In this document: piece after piece, positions 54,612-64,000 of the stretch | Numbering within the stretch: the first letter of the stretch is position 1 | How the letters are laid out: every line of letters begins with the position of its first letter | Source: Dipetalonema caudispina | Taxonomy: Eukaryota > Nematoda > Chromadorea > Rhabditida > Onchocercidae | DNA: 64,000 bases | NCBI GenBank assembly: GCA_013365325.1 | Contig: JABVXV010000002.1 | Span: 248,001-312,000, forward strand | Reading direction: 5' to 3' | Made by a program: the position numbers and the translations under genes | Notes under the pieces: generated by a model | Told to the model about the DNA's origin: nothing | Seen by the model: the letters and a program-made list of their open reading frames with translations, nothing else | The model's database searches: none

Positions 54612-55175
54612 CTATGAAGGGAAGCACATTTCATGACCCTTCTTTGTCTCAAGGATCCATTGACCTTTCCATGGACAATTACCGCACCACACTCTGTCCA
54701 TCTTCTCATCCTTCATGGGATCTGAATTGCATTTCGGGGAGCAATCTAGCACATAAGGGCAGTATTCGTAGGGGTGACAGTCGATCTTCTCATTTTCGGT
54801 GTCATGACCTTTCTGTGGTTACAGAGTGGCATGTCTCTTTCTCTTTCTCGGGTCATCAACGAAAGCACTGATTTAAGGGATCTCCTTATTACAGTGTATG
54901 TGGTGGTTGTTGACGAATGCTGTAAGGCATTGCAGGAATCGCAGCAATTTATATCAATCTTCTATGTCATTCTTTCAAAACTGCGCTTTAAGAAATGATC
55001 CCATTGACACTTTATCGTATGTTCCTACTTTTTTTTAGCATAGTTCGTTTTTCGAGTTATTCTAAGAGAATTTTTTCACTCCATTAATCAACTGTTCAAA
55101 GAGATTGGCTTTAACAATCGGTTTATCGGATGAGGAATTTTAAGTTACCTTATGTTCTTTCAGTTCACTCGACAT
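54612..55175 (-). CDS. Small cysteine-rich protein of unknown function (98 aa)
   Basis: Three minus-strand exons, 55175-55149, 54961-54893 and 54812-54612, all phase 0, encode 98 residues with 10 cysteines. Exon 1 is MSSELKEHK; exon 2 holds INCCDSCNALQHSS; exon 3 holds DCHPYEYCPYVLDCSPKC, then VWCGNCPWKGQWILETKKG and a final MCFPS. Paired cysteines (CC..C, C..C, C.NC) look like metal-binding ligands, and there is no signal peptide, so an intracellular zinc protein is more likely than a secreted one; this is inference. No family was recognised. The start codon is only 70 bp from the divergent pde-12 start. Reading frames on the plus strand across the same bases are antisense shadows. Confidence 0.68.
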
Positions 55176-55245
55176 TGTTTTTTGGCAAACTTCTTTAATT
55201 GATTATTATATTCATGAAAACTATAGGGAAAATTGTTGCAGAGTC
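55176..55245. promoter_or_regulatory. Very short bidirectional promoter
   Basis: Only 70 bp separate the divergent start codons of the cysteine-rich gene and pde-12, including a TTGCAG leader acceptor at 55236-55241 for pde-12. Both transcripts must start within, or overlap through, this gap. Confidence 0.5.
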
Positions 55246-58200
55246 ATGAAGAGACCGTTTCGACGAAATACCCCTTATATCGCAAAATACCCGGAAAATG
55301 TTATCATTATGTGGATCGGGAATGTTCCACGAATTTCTCGTAAAAAGATCTCATTTACGGATGGAGCAGAGTGAGTAATCTTCCTACAGTCAACTTTCCT
55401 GTGACCTTCCATTTCTATTGTTTTGACTTATGAATTTTATCAAATTTCAGGGAACAATCTCTACACATTCATTTCTTGTACTGTATTCCCAGTTCTAAGA
55501 CTTTGGTTGAAGTTAATCTCGTTCGTCCCTTGGATGAATTATTTTTGCAAACATGTGACAAGATAAAGGAAAAAATCAATAAATTTATTCATAAACAGTC
55601 AAAAAAAGTGGTTTTTAATGAGAGCGAAACCTCTGAATTTGTATTTTCTACACCAAATCATCCCAATTTGGTTAGTTGTTATTAAGCCGCCTATACTTGC
55701 ATAATTTCCACAGTTCTCTGTGCGGAATACTTTGTTAATTAAGATATTCATTTGGTTTAAGAATGATTAAACCTTCCAATATCCTGACTCACTCATCGTT
55801 TCAAAAAAAGAAAGATTAACAACTCAGACCCTTCCACTTTTCATCGAATAGTTAGCGATATCGTTCCACATATTCAACTTGAAATTAATTGGGCATGTTG
55901 TAGTATCCTTTGTAGACTTCTTATTCACCCTATTGTAAGGTTTATTAATATTTTTTAATCTTCACGTGATTCTTAATTTTATTTCAGCTTCTCTCCACAA
56001 ACGAACAAGTGTATAAAAATGAGAATGTACTTGATATATGTATCAATAACGATGTATACCGTTTATTACGGGACCCTCCGCGATGTACAAAGCTAGTTCT
56101 AAAGCTGAAACCACTAGTTGGATGTCCTCTCATGGCCAGTTTCTCATTAGCGGATAGTAAGCTTAAGCTTTCTGACTTTTTCACATCAAATTTCTTTAAT
56201 AATTTGGTCGTAGTTATTGGTTTTTTTTTTCGAATTTCTGAAATGATGGAAGGCGCTTTCCAGACTCGCGAAAAGTAGAGCTATCATTTCATTGGTATGT
56301 TGGAGAACCTGATGCATCTTTAATTTCACCAATCATGAATAATACTCCAGGAGGTAAGTTTTTTGTTTTGACTAAACTTTTTCTTTAAGAATGTGATGTA
56401 AAAAAAAGTTTTTCTTAAAACTTAAGGAGGTGTTCCTACATATTTCTGTTTATTGACACATGGATCCATATTTCTATTTTTGCTAAAAAGATAAATTGAT
56501 ATCGGCGCAGTTTGCATCGTAAATAATAACGTTTCTGGATTGAACCTAGCACTTCAGCAACATCTTCAAAACTCTCCAATATAATTACTCATCGATTCCT
56601 TCAATGTTTAATTTAATGCTATAATAAAAAAATCACTGTTATTGTCAATCTGAAAGCTAGTAACGAATAACAATCGACCAAGAATCATCCGTATGTCACC
56701 AAGCTACGAGAGTTTTAGAGGTGCTGCGGGACTGGGAACTATGTGTGCAATTCAGAAAGATAATCAGTCACGAAATCATATTTTTAGCAAAAATAAAAAG
56801 AACTACGGGCTTTGTGTTAAAGAGCAAAGATTCATAGGAACATTTTTTGTTTTAAACGAATAATAACTTCAGCCGTGGAATAACTGTTAATTATCGTATT
56901 TTCTTTAACTTATTTTCAGAAAAATCGAAGTATACGATGGATGGTTGGATCTACCGTTCAACGGGCAGATACTTCTGTCCTGGTGTTGAAGATGTTGGAA
57001 AGCGTATCTGCGTATTGCTCGATATGGGAGCAGATATGATTTTATATTGTGCTGACAGTGATGGCGAAGTTTCTGAAGTCGGTGAAACATTGATTTTCGA
57101 AGAAAGACAAGCTACTTTTTGTCAGGAACACGCAAATAGTGGGTAAAAATTTCACTTTGACTGACATTTTCGTGAACTTTTCCATAGAGTTTCATTGCAA
57201 ATTGTCACCTCCAACTTGGAAAAGTTGAATTGTAAATGTGTTGTCCGACACTGTATAACAAATAAGTCTAGCTGAGAACTTTATTCTTAAAAATTTTGTA
57301 CTTTTACTAGGATTTTTATCTACACTTTTCCAAATCTTTTCAGAAACACACGAGTGATTTCATATAATGTTCTTGCTAACTTATATTTGGATTTAAAGCT
57401 CAAGCAAGAAGATCTGCATTTTCCATATTGCGCAAAAGAGTATCAGAATTATGACTATCGATACCCTATTTTACTTCGGGAAATTCCTGGTATGAATTTG
57501 AGTTTCAATGAAAATCATCAAAATGCTAATTCCTGGAACAAGGTATTCCATCAATCTTTTGTTTTTATAGGTTACCAAGCAGATATCATATTTTTGCAAG
57601 AAGTAGATGAACGATTGTGGTTACGCTTCTTACCCGAGGTGATGAATAGCCATGGATATGATTGCCACTTTAAAAAGAAAGGAATGAAAGTAAATGAAGG
57701 ATTGGTCGTGTGTTTTCGTAGGGAACAGTTCAGGTACATATAGGATTTGAAAAAAAGAATGCATCTTTTGCTAACAAACAGTTCATGCAATGAAATAACA
57801 TGTGGACGGAGATTCGATTTTATAATCCGTTATGTATTTATTAGGTATCCTCTAAAAGTTTCTGACTGCTCATTTGCATATATTCTTTCTTGTTAAGATT
57901 TTTAGGTGTCTTGAAAGTCATAGCATGTGGTTGCCAGACCTTCTAAATACTGAAACATACCCTGAGAACGTTGATATAACTGAGCTACTTAAAAGCAATA
58001 ATGAGTTAAATGCCATGTTTATATCAAAACCTGCAGTCATACAGGTAACTTTTAATTAGATTACAATGTATTTATAACGAGCGGTTGCTTATATGACTCA
58101 ATTTATATACGTTCCACTCTTTTCTTTGTGACTTTTTTAGAGCCTAATATATTGCAAAAACAGAGAAGAATTCTTAACAAAGCAATATCTCTGCCAGCTG

Positions 58201-60201
58201 ACGTTTGAAATGTAACCAACTTCAAGATATATTACTTTTCATTCGATGATAGTTCATTAAAATAAAAGTTAGGGATATTAGCGTATTTTGCTTTGTGTGT
58301 TTTGCAGTAAAAAATAAAGGAAAAAGGAAAACCGAATATCTGAACGTTGTCCATCTTTTTGAATCTCATGGTTCGATTTTTACCTTCTAAAAGAGTAATT
58401 TCTAGGTATTGATATTGGATAGCAGTAGCTTATTCGCAAACGAAAGTGGTATTTTACTGCTTGCAAATACCCATTTGTATTTTGATCCTCGCTTTGAAAT
58501 CATTAAAGTTCTGCAAGCTTTACTGTGTGCTCGATGGATCGTGCGTGTTGCTACAAGCTATGCAAATCGTAATCCTACAGTGAAGTTGCATATACTGTTT
58601 GCTGGCGATTTTAATAGCACACCAGATGGGGCTGTTTATCATTTGCTCAGTACAGGTTAGAATTTTTTACTGAAAAATGCACGATTTTTAATTCGAAAGG
58701 AGGGCGAAAAACGAAACATAAAAGACAAAAGAATAAATAACAAAACAGTAAATAAAGTTAAAATATAAACCACTAGTACTAAAATGGTTATTTAAACGGA
58801 ATGTTTTGACGGCGGTTTCGTCCTGGAAGTTTTTATACGGTTTTTATATAAGTTACGGTACTGAATGACGTGTTGTTATTGTAAAAAAAGTGGTTTACCA
58901 AGGGGTTTCCAAACGTGTGAGCTATTTTCAAATTAATCTACAAAATTTTTTTCCTGACTGATTAGTAATTTGGTAAGAAATTGTATAAAAAAAGAAAGAT
59001 CATCATAAACGAACTTACAAATAGCATTTTAAATATAGCAGTTGGTACTTATGGCACTATTTCAATCTAATATCGCATTTAAAAATTTTGAATTCAGATT
59101 TATAGATGAACAACAATGATTTGAAATAATAGAGAGAAATCTTTTAACTGTTTTCTTGATAATTTTTACAATTCTTACAGAATTTGTTGCTAGGATCCTT
59201 ATATAGCCCATGAAATTTCATTACTCTACAACCTTCTATTTTCTATTACATTTAGTAATGAAGATCTTATTTCGCAGGTTAGAACCATAGGAAAAACGAA
59301 AACTTTTCCAATTAAAATAGTGGCTGCAGGTAGGGTGTAATGCAACTCATACTCCAATGTTTCATCAGATGAAAGGGCTATATTTGATTGAAAATATCAA
59401 TATAGACCCATCTACATTAGCCAGCTAAATTAAGACTGCTTATTGTACCTTTTCTCACTATATAATCAAAATTACTAGGAATTTGTCCCCAAAATGCTGA
59501 CTCAAGATTAACTTTTTCACGGATAGGGTAAATTTAGAAAGCTCTGATTCTATCAATTACAAAGCATTGCCTAATCACGGCCTAAGTCATTAGATATGCT
59601 GCCTTATTGTACTAGTAAATTTTCAGGAAATATATCAGTTAAAAGTGAGCGCTGTACGTATCGTCAGGATCCACATGGTGATGTAAATTTTACCATTGAA
59701 CCGTCTTCTCCATCGTTTAGCTTGAAGCTGACAAGTTTGGGAGATGAGACACAATTCACAAATTATACACGTCATTATCGATATGATGGACAAATTGCTG
59801 GTTTTGAAGGATGTTTAGACTACATTTGGGGAAGTGCTAATGTGAAAGTTAGTTATTCACTTTAGTCATTCTTCTATCATTGCAATATTGTAAAGTATTT
59901 ATGCGTAACAAACATTGATTTCAAAATTCCTAATCCCATACTTCATTTAATTTGTCACACTGATTGGATAATCAGAATTGAAGTTAGGTCTTAAATTAGA
60001 AAGAAATAGAGAGTTCCAATATTTTATGTTGATTAAACGAGAATCCGAGACTTAGTGGAAAGTAATTAATAAGGGCTTTTTCAGATACAGAAAGTCATTC
60101 CAGTGCCTCCGAAAGAACTTGCTAAGAAGTACGTTGGACTACCGTCTAAGATATCTCCCAGTGACCATTTACCATTAGTTTGTGATATACAGCTTCAGTG
60201 A
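55246..60201 (+). CDS. pde-12: 2',5'-phosphodiesterase 12 (PDE12), EEP nuclease
   Basis: Mitochondrial deadenylase and 2',5'-oligoadenylate phosphodiesterase of the endonuclease/exonuclease/phosphatase superfamily. Eleven exons: 55246-55370, 55451-55670, 55988-56156, 56264-56353, 56920-57142, 57344-57489, 57571-57733, 57906-58044, 58406-58655, 59627-59847 and 60085-60201; 620 residues (human 609). The N-terminal half carries the family-specific beta domain (WYVGEPD, YCPGV-like FCPGVEDVGKRI). The catalytic half has NVLANLY, the metal-binding Glu in IIFLQEVDE, ANTHLYFDP, FAGDFNSTPDG, LDYIWG and the terminal SDHLPLV. The start lies 5 bases after a TTGCAG acceptor; the basic, Arg-rich N terminus (MKRPFRRNTPYIAKYP) suits mitochondrial import. 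Intron 9 is about 970 bp. Divergent from the small cysteine-rich gene. Confidence 0.94.
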
Positions 60202-60430
60202 CAACCATTTTTTATAAGTTTGTAATCCGTTTTCTTCTTGTTATATAAAATTCTATAAAACAAAAATCTCATTCTCTTCCGAAGTTTTTAAAATACCTCT
60301 CATTAACATATGCCATAAAATTTTTCGAATATAAAGCTTTTTGCATGTTATGCTTCATCCCTATAAATAAGATTATATCCACATTAAGGTTTAAGATTTC
60401 CAGTATCCCTTCTTCCGCCTAAATTCAAGC

Positions 60431-60468
<38 letters not shown>

Positions 60469-61076
60469 AATTGACATGAGGAAGAAAAAATTTCATTTGG
60501 TTATGTATGATTTCTCATTCTGGTACTGATTTAACTTGATTTTTAGAAATATTAGATGCATAAATAAGTGAGCCTGGAATTCTATCTGGTACGTTCAATT
60601 GTAACTTGCTTGGCATCCTTTGATCCGTTTTGATGTAAAGAACAGAAAGTATTCCTTCGTTTATGTCAATTTTTCTGTCCTTTTATTTTTGTCGTACGTT
60701 TATTTTCTTTAGAATTCACGGGTATTCTCATTTGTTCCTGTATTCTTTTAATCTGATACTTTTCATCGTCCATTTCCTGTGAATTAATATTCTTCCTCAA
60801 CATACAACCGATTTGTTATACCTCTCCTGTAATTACAAAAAGCACAATTATCAAATGATATGAAGAACAATTTCAGGATTTCTGACTGTAGAAAAATTGT
60901 TTGGGAGAGGAAGTTCGAGAATGTTTAGAAATTATCAAAAGGCGGGAAATTCTTAAGTACAACTATGATAAAAATTAGATTCACTTTTACTCAGAGGAGT
61001 CTTACAAGTTAACATTGTCCCAGGCAAATGCATGTGTCCCTTATTCTTCAATTTCAGAGCATAGTCTGCGGGATAC
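60202..61076. other. Convergent gap pde-12 / SH2 gene, with poly-T run
   Basis: About 870 bp with both 3' ends. Contains a homopolymer of about 29 T at 60435-60464. Otherwise AT-rich and featureless; a short open frame continuing past the SH2 gene stop is discussed with that gene. Confidence 0.55.
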
Positions 61077-63216
61077 TTACTTTGTGGAATCAGGCCATCG
61101 AAGCGCAACTCCTCTAGTAAGTTTACATGGTAATAATAATCCTTGATGCTCGGCATAATATTTAACCAGGTCTATCAGGTTAGGAAATTGGTGCAATGTT
61201 TCAATGAAAAATGTTGTTTTATGTCCTTCAACTTTCTGCAAGAAGATTGCGTTTATCTGCACATTTTAGGTTAATATTGCGAGAATTATATCATTCATTC
61301 TAACTGTAAATCGCCAAAAAATAATAAAGGTTTTTGAAAGTTTAGAAAGTGGTGGACTAGAATTTTACTGTCCAGTTACTCAAGACAGTAGGCCTTTCGA
61401 TAATTTATAATCCCCATATTAAAAATTCTCCTAAAGACAAAATGATGATGAGATACTTACAACGTTGATATAAATGTTGTAAATCTTCTGATGGTAACAC
61501 ATGGTGAGTATCAAATAGTTCCGCTGATTGACTCGTATCAAAAAGGAGCTGAAATTATTCAAGGAAAAAGTGTCGTAAATCCTTACCATATTTCTTATGA
61601 CAAGTCATGGTTCTTTGGCTTAACTTCTCAAATGAATTTTCCCTTATCAACAATTAACTATCTAAGAAAGAAAAAAGTTTCTTAAAAAAAAAAGAATAAT
61701 GGAAAGATGGGTCTGTGGACCAATCATCCCTTCATTAGTAAAGCCCTTCTTTTGTTAAATTTGCAATTCTCATGTTATTTTGTAACATTTTAAAAATAAA
61801 TTTAAAATTCTCTATCAACAACTGACTATCTGAGATCAGCCAAAGTCTTTCATTCTTTACCGATCATAATTATCCCCACTTCCTACTTCTTCCTTTTATT
61901 CTAAGCAACAAAAAAAAAAAGAAAAAAAAAAAGAAAAAAAGAAAAAAAAAAAAAAAAAAACAGCCACCAAGCGAAATATTAGAGGTTAATCAGCCTAATC
62001 CGATCCTTTAGATCCTTACCCATCCTCTCCTCCAGTCCTTAACAACATTCGTTCCACTTTACTCTTATCAGCATTGGGATGAAACCAGCGTTCAGCACGA
62101 TACATTGAGTAAGATGCAAGACCGTAAATTTTGGAATGATACTTATAAATGGTCCGAGATTCACCGCACATCAATATCTCCCTTAAATAATTAATTGTTA
62201 ATGTTGAATATCTCTCAATATATCACTGGGTTCAAGTGAGTTCACTGAAATCAGGGTCAATCTCAGTTCAATTGTCTTTATGTCATTGCAATGATTATTA
62301 TTTGTTTAAGTTTTTTGCTAGTAAACTATCTGAACAACATTATACTAGCATAAAAGCGATATTTCTATTTCATTTTACAGTAAAAAATATTTATATTCAA
62401 TTTCTCTTACCTTACATCAACTTGAATTTTGTTTAATTTTTTGAATATTTCTGGTATTCCCACTAAAATTTGAGATTGAAATTGGAAATTTCATAAAATT
62501 TTAAATTATTTGGTTCGTTGACAAGTTAACCTTCTCGCTATTTTGTGCGGCATTGCTAAATTAAAAAACATATTTCTGGTAAACTCACTCAACTTCATCC
62601 GGATCAGTTATAATTGTTGGACCCGATGGAGCGGAAAAATCAACCGGTACTCGATCTAGCTGATCCATATTTGCATCATGTGGACGCTTTTCGATATCAG
62701 CGCTCTAAAATAAACAAAACATTATAAACGTGCATTGTGCCCTAATTGGAGCATATCAGAAATGAATTTTAGATATTTTAATAAAAATTGAAACTAAGTT
62801 ATGACCTTGCATAATCTTTGATTGATATCCACCAACATATACTCATGTTCACAGGACCCTTTACAGAAGGCATTATCACTTGAACTGCTTTCTTTTCTAA
62901 AATTTTTTTTCTAACAAGCATAATAATAACGGATAAATCGAAGGTTGATAATAAAAAGCCTGAATCTAGGATTTCTGGTATGTCAAACTTCAAATACTCT
63001 AGTATCTTGAAAGCGATAAGTGTGTGACCTGCTTTTAGGTATACATATGGGATCAGTGTGCCGATTCAAGGATGTATTCCGAGTACCATTCTGTTGTCTT
63101 CCATCATCTTTCTCCTCTTTTAATTGGTGATATTCGGTGGATGAGGATGGTGGCGTAGTGGTCGTTATCGATGAACGGAAAAATTTGAAGAGTGGTCGTC
63201 CTAGCATATCCCTCAT
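61077..63216 (-). CDS. SH2-domain adaptor-like protein
   Basis: Six minus-strand exons, 63216-63029, 62896-62806, 62704-62589, 62181-62020, 61548-61461 and 61256-61077, give 274 residues. The N-terminal ~160 residues are hydrophilic (TTTTPPSSS; VPVDFSAPSGPTIITDP) without catalytic motifs. The C-terminal ~110 residues are an SH2 domain: AERWFHPNADKSKVERMLL, GGEDGSFLIRV with the phosphotyrosine-binding Arg, NYLILTMCYHQKIYNIYI, FFIETLHQFPNLIDLVKYY, LLLPCKLTRGVALR. So it probably links phosphotyrosine signals to partners through its N terminus, as in SHB/SLP-76-like adaptors. The start follows a TTCTAG acceptor by 10 bases but could instead be an internal exon of a gene extending past the window. 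The end is also double-valued: ACAAAGTAAGT is both a stop codon and a good splice donor. Confidence 0.82.
61907..61962. repeat. Poly-A / AAAG low-complexity run
   Basis: A-rich microsatellite-like tract with scattered G, inside the intron between the third and fourth last exons of the SH2 gene (61549-62019). Confidence 0.8.
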
Positions 63217-64000
63217 TGGATTGTCACTAGAAGATTTTCATTAATAAAATGCTGGGTCTTAATTAGCTGCAAGGTTTTAATTAATAAAATAATGCAAATT
63301 GTCTTCTTTTAAATAAATTTTATTCCATGGAGTTGGAATTGCATGAATATCACAATTCATTAAAATACACATATCTCAAGATTGAAAACTAAATATGTAG
63401 GAAAATAGAAATAAATATAATTATATCTGGCATGTTGTAACAAAGAGCACGAGATAGTGCCGAGATGAAGAGGAGCGGTCATTCATAGATGCGGAAGGGA
63501 TGGTTCTACGATGAGGAGGAGTGGTCATTCATAGAAACGTAGAGATGGTGAACAGACTATCAAATCAAAGGTGGACATGATTAAAACAAGGAAAATAAAT
63601 TGATAAAATTCACGTTACGTAACAAACTTATTAATGTTTACTTCGATGAGGAATTTTCTTGCCAACTGTAAATTTCAAATTGGCAACAAATATAAAATTT
63701 GTCAATTTTTGGTCGAACAACATGTGTCATTCTAAAGGATGGAAATTTCAAAACACTTCCTTATGACATCATTTAGTTTTCTGTCGCAGTTCGAATTCAT
63801 CAGGTAGCAATCAAAATATTATCAAATTGTTAGCATTTTAAAAGACCTTGAGTTAGAGTTAAATTTCATTTCCAGATAATATCTTAATAAAAGTATAGTA
63901 CCTTCGAAGAGATAATTCGGTCATTGTGAAAAAAGTAATTTCAGCGGTATCAATAAATTAAGGAATAAGATAAGTTTAGTTAAATCTTCCTTCCTTTTCC
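63217..64000. other. Region upstream of the SH2 gene
   Basis: 780 bp to the window end, AT-rich, with no exon that I can support. It contains a 46-bp-period direct repeat at 63465-63535 (25-base unit ATGARGAGGAGYGGTCATTC plus ATAGA, two mismatches between copies). Confidence 0.5.

Noticed and set aside
54614..54998. Plus-strand frames, one with hydrophobic segments resembling a MARVEL-type helix
   Set aside because: Two different frames would have to be fused, while the minus strand of the same bases gives a phase-consistent three-exon cysteine-rich protein.

Overview
The window is nuclear DNA of a parasitic nematode, most likely a clade III spirurid or filarial worm. It is AT-rich, most genes are broken into many exons, and many start codons sit a few bases after a TTTCAG/TTNCAG site, as expected for spliced-leader trans-splicing. 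Nematode-specific genes are present: an AF2/FLP-14 neuropeptide precursor, MIG-18-type domains and a nematode-style type IV collagen. The species cannot be named from sequence alone. Gene models below were assembled by hand from reading frame, phase-matched GT(GC)..AG junctions and protein-family recognition.

Layout. 1-4032 (+): 3' half of a type IV collagen alpha-1 gene (emb-9 type). 5403-6849 (-): ribosomal protein L9, divergent from 7626-10821 (+), Pescadillo (lpd-7/PES1). 11821-14149 (-): parkin (pdr-1), separated by 2.8 kb from 16926-21886 (+), flp-14 with a 4-kb first intron. 22791-24627 (-): an unrecognised multi-pass membrane protein with an apparent frameshift. 25381-28116 (-): TMEM33. 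29067-39656 (+): SNF5/SMARCB1 (snfc-5), Y14/RBM8A (rnp-4) and GPATCH1, closely spaced and possibly one operon. 40204-48972 (-): Hsp70-interacting protein (hip-1/ST13). Its 6.5-kb intron holds an opposite-strand gene (42499-47098, +) for a 1187-residue secreted protein built on a CKYRKSCY repeat. 49384-49728 (+): UQCR11-like complex III subunit, divergent from hip-1. 50637-51406 (+): small unknown protein. 51602-53546 (-): secreted protein with two MIG-18-type fibronectin-I-like modules. 54612-55175 (-): small cysteine-rich protein, divergent over about 70 bp from 55246-60201 (+), the 2',5'-phosphodiesterase PDE12. 61077-63216 (-): SH2-domain adaptor.

Most recognised genes serve housekeeping RNA and protein biology: ribosome assembly (rpl-9, lpd-7), splicing and exon junction complexes (rnp-4, GPATCH1), chromatin remodelling (snfc-5), mitochondrial quality control and RNA turnover (pdr-1, pde-12, complex III), and chaperoning (hip-1). 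The secreted and neural genes (collagen IV, flp-14, the MIG-18-like protein and the repeat protein) are interspersed. As I remember the C. elegans map, most recognised orthologues lie on chromosome III and several are near neighbours there, so this looks like a conserved chromosome-III (Nigon C) block.

The least described items are the CKYRKSCY repeat protein nested in hip-1, two small unrecognised genes (101 aa, and 98 aa with 10 cysteines), the frameshifted membrane protein, and a near-perfect 21-bp-arm hairpin in the lpd-7/pdr-1 convergent gap.
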